Of a DNA stretch of 64,000 nucleotides, positions 33,851 to 46,400 are shown one piece after another. This stretch comes from Schistocephalus solidus (lineage: Eukaryota > Platyhelminthes > Cestoda > Diphyllobothriidea > Diphyllobothriidae). The stretch covers positions 124,001 through 188,000 of the forward strand of contig WEDG01001390.1 of assembly GCA_017591395.1 (NCBI GenBank), in the 5' to 3' direction. Position numbers and translations under genes: made by a program. The notes beneath the pieces were generated by a model. It saw only the letters and a program-made list of their open reading frames with translations, was not told the origin of the DNA and did not search any database. Position 1 is the stretch's first letter. Every line of letters starts with the position of its first letter.

Positions 33851-36800
33851 ATGGCAGTTCGACCGTCGATTTCGACGAGGTCCACCGTATGCTCCACACC
33901 AGGTGGTGCAGGGACGGTGACTTGCGCGTGAATTAGTTTTAAGTGATAGTAGCCTTGCGCTGCAGCTACCGCATTCTCTCCTCCTCCCCCACCTGAGTCC
34001 GGTGTCAAGACAGAGTCAAGAAGACCGGAGATGGGAGAGGGCGCAGGTGGCTGGCGCGGCCTAAGCCGCCCCTGGGCGTGCCACCACACCTGGCTCGGAT
34101 CCCACGGAGTGGGAGTGCCATAAAGGCCACATTAAGAAGGAGCCATTGCAACCTGACTCTCAGTCCGCCAGTCAGCCACTCCACACAAAACACACATTGG
34201 GCTGACCACGCGGTCCGAGTTATCCCGTCAGTTGGCAACCTTCCAAGCCACGGCTTTTAGCGCACCGTGATAGTTTCAAGCGCGTCAGATTGTTTATAGT
34301 GAGGAAAATACGCTGAGCTCTCGACCTCACTCTCTCCCCACCCCCACAATCAGACCACTGTCCGAGCCAGTCAGTTGCCTGATGTGGGAGTGGGCGCATT
34401 GGCTGACGGATCGGCGTACCCGTCTTCGCGCGCCACAGCACGACCTGGCCCCCATAACGCACACACCAGGATTCACAAACTCAGGGGATATGGAGCAGCC
34501 ATCGCCGTCTGACTCCCCAGTTCACTGGTCAGCCACTCGACACACACAGCACATACACTGAGCCGACGGCGTGGTCTGGTGGAAGCGTCAGATTGGCAGA
34601 CTTCCCAGCCACGGTTTCTAGGAAACCGTGATATACTGTGGTAAATGGTGATTGTGAGAGTGTTGTCGATGCATTGGTGTAGGTAGTGTGCGCTGATGTA
34701 GGTTAGCCTACGGTGGTTTACCGGAGGTTGTCGTGGAGGCGCATGTGTCCTAATAGGCCCATGCGGTGTGTAAATGTGCGAAAGCAGTTAGGGCAGTGAA
34801 GGCGGGCACGTCGACTGTATGTCGGAGCCCCAGGCACTGGTTCACCAGCCTCCATGCGATGGATTCGCAGGTGACCGACCAGGCCGATGCGTGAGTTGAA
34901 GTTGCGGGTTCAGTGTGGGCAGGAGAAATCGGTAGAGGCTGGGAGGATGTCATTGCTGGTAGTGGGGGTGGCAGGGGCACTAAGAATGGCAGGAGCGGAG
35001 GGTGTGCATGGTGTATCGGTGTTGTCGGCATTGTGGTTAATTCCGCTGTTATGGATGCGCATGTGACCGAATAGGCCTATGCGATGAGTGAATGCGCGAG
35101 GACAGTGAGGGCAGTGGAGGCGACGACCTCTGCTGTGTGATGGTGCTCCAGGCACTGGCTCACCGGTCTCTGTACGATGTATTCGCAAGTGACCGACCAG
35201 GCCGATTCGTGAGGTGAATGTGCGGTCGCATTGAGTACAGCTTAGGAGAGATTCCCCATCGCTGATGGTGGTGGTGGTGGTAGTGAAGGCGGTGGTGGTT
35301 GCGGTGGTAGGGGTAACAGGCGATGAGTAGATGGATGTGGTCTCTGTGATGGTGGGAGCAATGGAATTGATGACAGGAGTGAGGGTAGGGGAGTCAGAAG
35401 GAGGGTTAGCAGAATTTGACGTAGAAATTGGAATTGTCGGATTGTTTGTGCATTGCGTCCGAAGATGTCCAACCAGGCCGATTCGCGCGCGGAAGATGCG
35501 TTGACAGCGCGGGCACGTTGGCAGGGCCTGGGCATTGGCGGTGTTGGTCCGGGGCGCTGGTGACTTTCGTGCCGCTCTTTTGGCCTTGGCAGCGGCGATC
35601 CGGTTGGCCTCATAGATCGCTGAACCAGTCTTCACTGATCTTCTCCATGCCGGTCTATCCTGGGCGAGGTCCTCCCAGGTCGCAGAGTTGATTTGCAGTT
35701 GCTTCAGCGATGTCTTCAAAGTGTCCTTGTAGCGTCGTTTTTGACCTCCCTGCCTGCGAGAACCCGTAGCGACATCACCGTAGAAAAGTCGTTTGGGTAG
35801 TCGCTCGTCGTCCATTCTTACCAGGTGGCCGCTCCATCGCAGTTGCACTTGCCTCAGCATGGCATGGATGCTGAGGATTCCGGTCCGCTCCAGGACTTCC
35901 GTGTCCGGGATCCTGTCTTGCCATCTCAGCTTCAGTATTCTGCGGAGGCAGCTGAGATGAAAGTGATTCAGCTTCCTGGCTTGGTTCGAGTAGACGGTCC
36001 AGGTTTCCGCTCCGTAAAGGAGTGTCGACAAGACGACGGCCTTGTACATCTTCAGTTTGGTGTTCAGGTGAATACCGTGGCGATTCCACACGGAGGACTG
36101 CAGCCGGCCGAAAGCCTGACTAGCTTTGGAGATCCGTTGGGCAACCTCGTCATCGATTCTCGTGTTGCGCGACATCGTGCTTCCTAGATAAGCGAAGGTT
36201 TCCACGTTTTTGAGTAGAGCACCGTTGACATAGATTCGAGGAGCATTGTATTCTGCGCTGGGTGGCGGCTGGTGCATGACAACTGTTTTGGCTGTACTGA
36301 TTGTTAATCCAAAATCGGCGCAGCCTCCGGCGAAGAGGTCCATGCTCCTTTGCATGTCCTCCTCTGTCACGGTGTTAAGGGCGCAGTCGTCCGCGAAGAG
36401 CAAGTCATGGACTGTAGTCGTAGACACGCGCGTTGGAGCCTGCATACGCCGACTGTTGAGAAGGTGCCCGTCAGTTCTGTAGGCGATGCGGATACCAGGC
36501 TGCTCATCACGGTAGGCGTCCATCAGCATAGCCGAGAACATGAGACTGAAGAGGGTGGGGGCCAGTACGCAGCCCTGCTTCACTCCGTTGGTCACTGCGA
36601 ATGCTTCGGATACCGTCCCGTTGTCAGTGACGCGCGCCGTCATCCCGTCATGAAGCTGACGTACCATGTGCGTGAACCGCTTAGGACAGCCAAATTTCTG
36701 CATGACTTTCCACAGTCCGTCACGATTCACCGTGTCAAAGGCTTTCGTTAGATCCACGAAGGTAGTGTATAGGTGAGTTCGCATCTCCTGACACTTCTCT

Positions 36801-37162
36801 TGTAGCTGGCGGGCGGCAAAGATCATATCGGTTGTTCCGCGGTGTCGGCGGAAGCCACATTGGCTTTCCGGAAGCAGGCCCTGCTCTAGGTGACCGTTAA
36901 GACGATTGAGAAGGATACGGGCGAAGATCTTCCCCGCGATGTTGAGCAACGAGATGCCTCTGTGATTATCACAGAGTTGCCGGTTCCCCTTCCGTTTGTA
37001 GAGATGGACGATGGTCGCGTCTTTGAAATCCTGAGGAACTTGTCCTTGGTGCCACATCTCCTGGAAGAGTGTTGTGAGTTCTGCCATCAGCCGGGGCCCA
37101 CCGTGCTTGTATACTTCCGGTGGGATTGCGTCAGATCCCGGTGCTTTACCGCTGGAAATCTG

Positions 37163-37165
<3 letters not shown>
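33851..37165 (-). mobile_element. LINE copy 2, 5'-truncated inside the RT domain
   Basis: On the - strand the element begins abruptly at CAGCAGATTTCCAGCGG (37165), inside the RT just before [10 protein letters not shown], directly after a (TG)n run. It continues through the fingers and the 3' UTR (34717-33851), ending CGACGGTCGAACTGCC, then (TG)n. Very similar to copy 1 over the shared length, with base differences every few dozen positions in the coding part, so both are rather recent. Confidence 0.85.
34718..37165 (-). pseudogene. LINE copy 2 partial polyprotein: RT and five-finger tail, one stop
   Basis: Retains most of the RT ([34 protein letters not shown]) and the whole C-terminal part, in one frame from the truncation to 34910. 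Fingers: 1 [17 protein letters not shown].. with C as last ligand (C2HC); 2 [20 protein letters not shown] then H; 3 [20 protein letters not shown] then H; 4 interrupted by TGA (34910-34912) where copy 1 has the second Cys (TGC); 5 CPNCFRTFTHRMGLLGHMRL then H, followed by DNLR and the family stop TAA (34718-34720). The open frame extends 78 codons upstream of 37165 through TG repeat and SINE sequence, which is accidental. The endonuclease is absent. Confidence 0.85.

Positions 37166-37240
<75 letters not shown>
37166..37240. repeat. (CA)n microsatellite at the 5' end of LINE copy 2
   Basis: About 37 uninterrupted CA units between the truncated LINE (from 37165 downwards) and the 3' end of SINE copy 6 (GACGACAGTTCGACCG, 37240). 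Confidence 0.97.
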
Positions 37241-37242
<2 letters not shown>

Positions 37243-37600
37243 CGACAGTTCGACCGTCGATTTCGACGAGGTCCACCGTATGCTCCACACCAGGTGGTGC
37301 AGAGACGGTGACTTGCGCGTGAATTAGTTTTAAGTGATAGTAGCCTTGCGCTGCAGCTACCGCACTCTCTCCTCCTCCCCCACCTGAGCCCGGTGTCAAG
37401 ACAGAGTCAAGAAGACCGGAGGCGAGAGAGGACGCAGGTGGCTGGCGCGGCTGGGTCCCCTAAGTCCTAGCCGCCCTTTTGGCGTGCCACCACACCTCAA
37501 TGTTCGGCATTTGTTATGGGAGCGCAACCCGAATAACGCCTGCCGTGTCCAAATGTGGCCCCCATGTTGGTCCAACGCATCTACCACGTGGCCCGTTTAG
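37240..37600 (-). mobile_element. SINE copy 6, complete
   Basis: Head near 37600 (CGGGCCACGTGGTAGATGCG, GCGTTATTCGGGTTGCG), tail ending GACGGTCGAACTGTCGTC at 37240, followed by the long (TG)n on the - strand. About 360 bp. Another (CA)n (37604-37654) lies immediately outside the head. Confidence 0.8.
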
Positions 37601-37603
37601 GGG

Positions 37604-37654
<51 letters not shown>
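37604..37654. repeat. (CA)n microsatellite at the outer edge of the retroelement array
   Basis: About 25 CA units directly beside the head of SINE copy 6; plausibly the original insertion target of the array. Confidence 0.95.
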
Positions 37655-37655
<1 letters not shown>

Positions 37656-40600
37656 ATTCATACGCATGTGCTCTGACGGTATAGCTGGTGATAAGACAGC
37701 GCCGGGGTTAGGGACCTGACCCTAATTCTGGCCCCCTCTTCTCGCTGTGTTAGCACGTACGGTCTCATCTGTAAATCTGTGTCAGCGAACTTGTTTGAAC
37801 GAGTCAGACCAATTAAAATTATTAGTTGTAAGTGCGCAGGACGTGGGTACCTGCTTGTGGCGACTGATACCGACACAGGTTAGGCCGTGCGTTGAGTATA
37901 TCGATGCAGTTTGTTTAAATAAGCATGCGAGCTGGGCAGCCAATCTCCGCGAAAATTCATGGTCAGACTCTAATTGCGGTAGAAGCGGAATGCTGCGAGC
38001 AAATAAATCAGCAGATGGAGAAAATACGCTGTTTGGATTGTTGATTCAAGCGGAGGTGTCGCAGACCTGTTCGAGAGAGGGTTGCGGTTAAAATTACCCA
38101 TACATATCCGTAATTATTAAGTCTCTGGTAAAAAAAGAGCGTTTAGAAAGCCGACGACCACCTTTTAGTCAGACGGGAGAGTTACCAAAAATTCAAGTCC
38201 CATGAGGTTGACATGCGGCCTTATGAGGTCTTTTATCCCATTGGATACGCTTACGGACACAATGATGTTGCGGGAGAAACGGAAATAGAACCCGGACGCG
38301 GTCGATCGAACAGGCACCAAAACAGAAAGAAATGCTGCCAACTTATGACTTTCAACGCCCTCGGACAAACGGCCGCTGTCAGATTGTGGGTGGCGAGAGG
38401 GGGGGTGTCGGCGAGCCAACATCGCGAGCGGCGATAACCGGATCGGCCTATAACGGCTTGAGTCATGATCTACTGACCTTCAGTCAACCCCTCGGGTCAA
38501 CCACCTCCCCCGGTTTATGAAAGCGCCTTCGGCGTGTGGGTGGCGTGACCGCGCGGACGTCGGGCGACGACCGCAGCCACCAAACCCTCGGATCTCGTCT
38601 GTCGCCTATATTCGTGGGCAGGGCTAGACTATCAATAGTGCAAGTGATGCCTACAAAACAAATTATGCGCACTATGTCACAGAAACTCCGCATTTTCAGC
38701 TTGTTATTCTTTGCATATAGCGATGAATTCAAGCACACAACAGACGTCTGTACTCCATCGACCGCCATGCTAATTTTGCCCTCTTTCTCCAACTCAACTG
38801 CCTGTTCTATTTGTTTACACTTTTCTGCAGTAAAAAAGAGCTTAATTGCAGAGGTGAATTTTTGACCTCAGCTGCAGCTCAGACGATGATAAAGCAAACT
38901 TAACCCCGATCGTACTTATGGGGAATAGAGCACAGTAACCCATGTAATTTGGTCCCAAAACCAATTAGTAAACATTGTCAAGGCAATATTGGCAGGGCAG
39001 GGCTTGAACACAAACACGCAAGTTAACTCATCAACATACCCTTGTATTATATGTGGCATGAGTCCAATGACACAACGTTCATTTATCGCCAGTAGCAGGC
39101 TGGCTGGCGGGCGGACAGAATTGGATCGAGTGAGCTCTTAACCACATCAGTGAGTATCACGCGCTTGTTTGACTAATATGAGAAGGTTTTTGCATTACGT
39201 CTGCACGTGCGGAACCACGCTACCCCTTACCAAATTCAGCCCTGCACACAGAATTTAACCCAAAGGCATAAAAGCAAATAGTTGAGGACGTTTTGTTTGA
39301 CAGTGATTGCTGCTTGGCCATCTTATTTTGCTCGTTAGCCGTTGGAGATGTTTATAGTTGTCCTGAATATCGACTCAGAGCAACAAATGGACCGTTAGTA
39401 AAAATTAATGGTAAGTTTCCAGTGCAGGTTTGAGTTTTCTTCAATACTGTGCACGATTTTTTCTTCCATAAAGTCCATGCGATTCTGCATCTTCCAACGT
39501 GTAAGGCTGCATTTAACTGCTGTGTCGCTAACGTGCTTGACTCTACAGGAAACTGCGAACGCCAAAAAATGAATCGAAGTTTCTGAATGGAAATGTGGAG
39601 CGCCACTTGGCATTTCAACTACACCATTCACTGTCCCGTTAGTGCAATAAAATTCAAATTTAGTTGTTAAGGTAACTCTCCCCTTGCTTAGGTCAAACTT
39701 TGTTAGTTGCTTTAATTTGGCAGCTACAACACTACCGATAATATCCGATGTTTCTCTGTTCGAGAGCAAATATTCATGTAGCTGTAAGACTCAGTCATCG
39801 TGCACCTAATGAGAAGGACCTGAAGATATTACCGTATCTAAATGCCAATTGGGATGATTATTGATTTATTATTTGAAGAAGGCATATGGTTTATTATTGT
39901 CCCCGCCCTTGAAGTAGCACTTATTATCGTACAATTTAAAAGTCTTGGCGACATATCCCACTCTTCTAGTAAAAAGTGCATACTTTGAGGAGGCAAATAA
40001 ATACAGGTTCGAAACATTTTTCTGGTCCTGTTAACCAAGAACCCATCACCACCAGCGTGGTTTATATACAGTTAGAATATTACTTTCAAAGCTTGCAGCG
40101 TGACATACTGAAAAATATTTCGTCGGGGATAGATAAGCTGTCTGATCGACTGATAAATTACAGTTAGTTTAAGTCTAACTAGTTATCACGTTTTAATCGC
40201 GTTTTTGAGCGTAGTTCAGCATGAAATAAATAATCAATAGATTATTAATCTGGCTGAGGTGTTTGGTGGCCTTGTGTTTGACCCGACACTCAGATAACGA
40301 AATTTTATGAGCTTATTGCCAGACCAGTGTGAGCTGAACGAGGATGACAAGATATCAGTTGCCAGACCTGACGTTTTTATAATATGGTAGTTTGTGGCTC
40401 AACCTACTTAAAATTTATTCAAAGACAGTCCCCCACAAACTCCCATAACTCATGCAATCCCAGCACATTTATTTGTGTGCATACTTATTCCATAATTTTA
40501 ATGCTTCTGACGTAAATACCTTGTCAAATAGATTTTTTGCCTGCCGCAGGCAATAAGCCCGTTAAAAATGAAACGCTCCTAAGGTGATCTGAATCAAAAT

Positions 40601-41954
40601 AAGGCAACCCAAGCCTGCTTTCATATGAAAGCAGCATTATTAATTATGCTGGCAAAGTTATCTTTGACTTGATAAGTCAAAAATTAGAAACAGCGGAGGT
40701 GAGGGAAACACGGTCATTTGGACAAGAATTTTGCCCGCCTGTTGCATCGGATTCGCTTTCAAACCCACAAACAGAGACAGGGCGTGTGAAGGGCGTTGAG
40801 GGTAAAAGGGATTCCATATTTACAAGAACTAAGTTTTAATTTAGGCATCTATCCGCGAAAGTGGATCAGCTGTCGAGCCATGTCCCACTAACTTTAGGTC
40901 TCTGTATTTAAAATTAAGCCTAATTTATAACAGGTTTTCGGCAAAAGGTTAGCCGGAAACTAACACAATAAATCTTATGTCGAATATTTTGAGATATTCT
41001 TCTTGGTCGGCACGGAAGGGCATATTGGAGGATATTTTAGATAAAATTACTAAACCAAGATGAAATAACGTTGGCAAAAGACAATATTTTGAAGAGGAAA
41101 ATAGTACTTCCTCAGGAACTCAACTTGTATCTTACCATTGACTCGTTTCTTTCATTATAAAGCGGTCCATTTGTGGTCCTCCGTAGATAGAAGCAAGGGA
41201 AACGCATGAAGGTTAGTATGCTCGAAGGGGTAAATGGGTTGATATCCAAATTAAATTCGGCAAATTTATAGGGGCATGTGATATTTCCAACGGACGGGCT
41301 AGATGCGGTTGGACAGAGGTTTGATAACGGAAAAGCAAATTATATAAATGCATCAATTTCCGTTGATTCAGAAAAGCGCATATTGTCTTTTGAGGGCGAT
41401 CACTGTAGTGATACCGTTTGCCCTAAATATTCCATTTTTTTATGAACCCTTCTTCTACCGAGACCTGAATATTGGAGAACTCTGCGTGATTTATTCGATA
41501 AACTACCTTGTGAGCCCACAAAGGTAATATAAACTTGTTTGTCAGTAGCCTGTTAACGATAAAAAATTACCGACAGCCTGCCAGCAGTTTTCTTTCCTGC
41601 CTAATACTTTATATTTTTACAGGTAAAGGTTTCAGATTGTCAGATTCCTGAAAAAAACTGTATATTATGTGCGTGAACTTCAAAGCAGTTCGGATTCTGT
41701 TGTAGAAGGCCCTCGTAAATTAATTTCAGGACAACTTATCACAGTCAAGGTCACGTTTAACTAAAGGAATCCTAGGAGCACTCGGGACGAATGAAGCATC
41801 AGACATTTGAACGTTTTAAACACTCGAGTGGGACCCATACTATCGTAAGAGCAAGAAGCTTAGCGTGTATTGTTTTATGATCGAATTGGAGGACAAGTAA
41901 CTCCGCAACATCAAATAGCTCAATCGACTGATGTGAATACGAAGTCGAAGCTCG

Positions 41955-42001
<47 letters not shown>

Positions 42002-42589
42002 TTCGGACGAACGCCATCCTCAGCAGATCACAGTTACGTAACTTTTGGCTACTAATGAGCTTGAAGCTCCAATCAAGAAACGGAGACACTTCCAATCTTC
42101 CGAAGCGCATGTTAAAACTGGCGGATCTGCGTTACCCTGCAGACTACAAATTTAAACTTCTAACTTGTATATTTTGGTTGGATCCCCGCGCTTTGTGAGT
42201 CGTCAGGCCCAACTGCTCCTGAAAATAAGCTCATAGTAGTTTTAGTAGCAGCCGAACAATCTGTCGGTTCGGCATACACGTGCACTTGCCGATGCACCAG
42301 AAAACCTGTTTTAGTCGGAATATTTGAATCATAATTCAGGGAAAAAGGTTGAGTTTTAAGGATTTCCTCACAGTTTTCAGAAATTCTGCCTTTGATATCA
42401 TAACATGTTACTTCAAGAAAGGCTACTTTGTTCTAGCGACTAATAATAGGCCAGCTGAGATTTACTATAAATTACATATAATCGACCGCTTACGATGACA
42501 GTCCGACGGGGTTTCAAGAAGTGTTTGATAAGAAAATTACAAGTATTGTTTAGTTAAGAGGTAGTAAATACATTTTTGAACACCACCGC
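37655..42589. other. Stretch without recognisable gene
   Basis: Mostly AT-rich. Open frames of 102-124 codons at 38213-38865 and 39395-39769 on either strand have no domain I recognise, no convincing splice borders and no similarity to the other copies in the window. A (CT)n run at 41958-41999 is listed separately. Confidence 0.5.
41958..41999 (+). repeat. (CT)n microsatellite
   Basis: About 21 uninterrupted CT units. Confidence 0.95.
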
Positions 42590-42590
42590 A

Positions 42591-43030
42591 GGATCAGCTC
42601 ATTTAACAGTTGAACCCTTTCCATTAAATATGGTCAATGTTTGAATGGTGCTCATTCCCCTTATTAAGGTAAGGTTGGCTCGTCAAATACACATGTTAAC
42701 CTTTTGCAGTGTCTAATACCGTAACTGCCCCACTTGTGAAAAATGGCGCAAACTCTGCTGAATTCGCAACCCCGTAGCTCAGGAGGTTAGAGCTACCGTC
42801 GTACTATCGCATGATCAGCTCATTGAACAGTTGAACTCTTCGCATAAAAATATGGTCAATGTTTGGAAGGGTGCCCATTCCATTTATTGCGGTAAGGTTG
42901 GCCCGTAAACTCAACATACGCATTTTTTGGCCGATTACAATAAGGTAACTGACCCGCTTGTACAAAACGCGGTAAGCTCTGCAGGATTTGGAATCCCGTA
43001 GCTCAGGTGTTAGAGCTCCCACCGTACTAA
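42591..43030 (+). repeat. Tandem repeat, two units of about 220 bp, with a tRNA A-box-like motif
   Basis: GATCAGCTCATT(T/G)AACAG occurs at 42592 and 42813, ATGGTCAATGTTTG at 42630 and 42851, GTAAGGTTGGC at about 42670 and 42893, and CCCGTAGCTCAGG at 42771 and 42995. The last motif runs into (A)GGTTAGAGCT, which is what the D-arm/A-box of a tRNA looks like (TAGCTCAGGAGGTTAGAGC). No B-box or cloverleaf follows, so it is not a tRNA gene; it may be the head of another SINE or a tRNA fragment captured in a satellite. Confidence 0.7.
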
Positions 43031-43264
43031 AGTCACACCAGCCCTGTCAGGAGTTAAAATACAACCGAGACCACCGTGTTTTTCCCAGATGTTTCAGATA
43101 AAGAAATGTTTAGTCAAGACAGGGTAGGGAGCTCTTATATGCCCCCACCCTCCGCAGGACGAGGGTACAGAACACGATCGTAATACAGTTGACTTTGCAG
43201 ATTATGATTGCCGACCCCAAGGCAGAACGGAACGAGTGAGCTCTGTTCGCGATAGGTGAGCGTC

Positions 43265-43495
43265 CCTCAAGGAATGTGACTTTGTGTTAAACTCTAGGGA
43301 ACTTATAGTTATGGTTTGATTAAGGGTTCAGCTCAGGTTTATGGTTTCGAGTAGGGTTACAGTTAAATTTTGGTTCAGTGCTATGGTAAGGACACGGGAA
43401 CATTTACCGTTTGTGAAACTTAATGTAAGACCACCTGTATGACGAGGGTGGGGCGTTCTTATTCCCGTGTCCTGTGGGGGAGGCATATAAGCAGT
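43265..43495 (+). mobile_element. MITE with telomere-like interior, copy 8 (partial)
   Basis: GTGACTTTGTGTTAAACTCT, a degenerate GATTAAGGGTTC...GTAGGGTTACAG interior, ACTTAATGTAAGACCACCTG and the right end CTTATTCCCGTGTCCTGTGG followed by GAGGCATATAAGCAG. The left inverted repeat is not clear. Confidence 0.65.
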
Positions 43496-46400
43496 TCCAA
43501 CCCATAATTTTACAATATCGTGATCTGAGAAATTAGTGAAAAAATACCGGAGACCTTGTGACTTGGAAGGCAGCATTTTTTGGTGTAGACTATCGAGACA
43601 GTGATAGCCAGCCATGACTATGTTAACGCACCAGAAAACCCATAGAATAGACCTGGAACAGTTCAATTGCTATTGGATGGCCTGCCTAGCTGTCAATAAC
43701 AGCAATTTTGTCGTCTTAAAAAGGAACAGCGATAAAAGCCTTTTTGCCTAGTCGGAATTTCACAGGCTCCGTTTCGCTGATATGTTAATGTCAATTATTT
43801 CGGCCTTTGCAAATCTGCCTAAACGGCACAAAATGCGCAGGCGTCTCTTTTTAAACCTGGTGCAAATAGAACGGGTACGCAACACTGAAGTTGGTGGACG
43901 AGAGAATCAGGATGGGAAATGCAAGGAGTGAAGGGAAACGTAATTGGCCTGTCCCCACGGCGAGTGGGGCCAGCAGCAGTCTGTTCGGCCTGGAGCTCAT
44001 TTTAAAGGAGAAGCCCTGAATATCAACTAGTGGTGTTCGTAGTCGGTTGCTTGCTCAAACGAATACGTGTAAATGTGACTGCTAAGGGTAGAAAACAAGA
44101 TGCTGAGAAGTTCAGTGACCAAACACGCAATGGTGGCATGCTGACATTTAAAATCCATTTGCGCAATCGGCCTGTTGCGCTATTCTGAGTTGCAGGCACT
44201 GTGAGGGAGGAAACCAAGTCTCTAGAACGAACCTCACACAATTAACATCACCCTGTCGCTAGCAATGATTCGGAGTTACTTGACTTGCCTTGTCCACTGT
44301 CGGTCCTACTAGATCCATTCACATGCGTCAATCCACGAAACAGCAATCACGTGACAATTGACTGTCCTACATAGGCTTCACATGTGCCAAATTTGTGCGA
44401 TTTAGCAACAGAGCAAGAGATAGTGCGCTATGAATATGCCAGTAATTACTACTTCTTTCTTGGTATGCGAGCAATTGAAGTAACACTGCTTCCAATCTGA
44501 GCGTTTTGGTCTTGGTCCTGCCACTTGAACTAAACGTGCAGGAATGCGTTCCCGCCAATGCCCCGTGGTCCAGAAGCCCTGGAATAATCCATGGACAAGG
44601 TGGGTTCGAGCAAGACTCTAAAACGTCAGGCCCATAAACTACAGGCGTCAGCAAGCGCATCTTATTCTTCTGATGTCCATAATTAGTCACCAGCCCTACA
44701 CGCGGAGGTTTGCATACGTGTTTAACTGGTTTTTGCAATCTAATTAGTTATCCGACTGCCGTAGAAGAGCACACTGGCAAGACACCTTGGTCACAACTGT
44801 CCTACGAAACGTGCATCCTGCCCTCTGGCCTCATAGTAATCTCCTGCAGGTTGCCTGTCTATCTTCGATCAAGGGAATTCTACCACGAGGTCCGCGTCAG
44901 CGGTCAATCTGAACGTGAGCCCATCACCCCACCCTCTTCCGCACTCGCATAAAAATCCTAGTTTAAGGACCCAGTCCATTACAGATGCATGTAAGCACTC
45001 ACATAGTAGGGAGGATTCATGCACTTCGGCAGGTCAACTATTTATGTAAATGCATTGACCTGAGGAGAAATTTATGAAAATAGCTTTCGTGAAGTCACTA
45101 AATAGGAATTTTTATCAAAGCTGTCGTGAAGGCTTGCTTTGCTAATGCTTGATCTGCCGGCCATATCCCAGTTCTTGGGCGTACCTTAGGTTAATCGTTG
45201 TAGTGCAAAATGGTAGCAATATCTTTACTCCAGGGTCAAGACAGCCCAAAAACCTATTGTCGTATAATTTAGAGAAGAGGCACGAAACCACCGAAAGTAT
45301 AGTTTGCGCTAAATGAAGGACTTTTTAATCGACTGCGGACTTTGTCAGTTGTTTTTTTTTTCGATGTCTGGTGCTGAAGAGTACTTAATTCGAGCTGCAT
45401 TTACTGCTGCATCACGCATCCTCTCGTCATCAAACGCATATTTACAGTATATGTTGGAAATCGGCCTCCTGCTATCACCGACGAGAAAAAAACCTCAAAG
45501 AACACTGAAGCTGAAGTTAGCTTTGCGTATCAGTTTAAATTGATTAAATATTTCTTGTTGGAGTACTAAGGACCGTTAGGCATCGTAATGCACTCTTTAG
45601 AGGAGCGCTCAGCAGTGAGTACAGCGTGCTGACAAAGCACCTGTGCTCTGGCCCAAAAAGATAATTCCCGCAGGCAGCATAAACTTTCCTTTAGTCCCTA
45701 TGAGTGCGCTGAAAGGTGAAAAAGGATAAATGTAAACCAATCTTTATTACAATAACAGTTAAGGAATGGTTGGAAGAACAAAGGAGGATTTTCTTTGGCA
45801 ACAACCGGTACCCCAGAAAGTTCTGAATTTTAAAGATCTCGGAAGGAAACCTATGTATATCAGAGGTCCAAAAGTGTGCATGACTGGTTTATATCAGTCA
45901 GGAAAGTTCTAATACTCACTATGCCCGCGGTTTTGAATTTTTTTTCCAAAAATGGAGGTACAGTTTGCCTATCGAATTTATAAATAACTGACCTAAAATG
46001 CGGCATAAAATATTTACTACCAGAGGGCATTGTGCACAACCTTACGATCCGGATGAACTGGTGAGATTAGGAAGATTTTTACAGTCAAAATGGTTTTTTT
46101 CTACAATCCCTCAGTCGTACCATTAGGATTAACAGTTATTCAAACCCTGGGCAAGTATTTACCTAGAGTATAACATGTCTACCTGATGGTACCAGGGGGG
46201 TGCTGAAGTAAAAAAGCATGAATAAACTTTAAAGAGATACATCTAATTAACACTGATGAAAAACTTACTTCAAACGGATGCTTTTCTTAGCTTAACCACC
46301 AACCAACATATTTGAACAAAACAGGCGAATGTGTGGATGTTTTTTTTTGAATTTTTATAACGGAGTTTTTCTCCAACTTTCGCGACCAGTGTTGTTTTTT

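Noticed and set aside
37165..37399. N-terminal extension of the 829-codon LINE 2 frame
   Set aside because: It reads through (TG)n and the SINE tail; the LINE itself begins at 37165.
39395..39769. 124-codon frame on the - strand
   Set aside because: No domain, no splice borders, no neighbouring exon; cannot be supported.
42771..42800. tRNA gene
   Set aside because: Only the D-arm/A-box part is present; no anticodon or T arm can be folded.
44710..44952. 80-codon frame considered as a further FN3 exon
   Set aside because: Lacks the tryptophan, tyrosine and LxPGxxY signatures.
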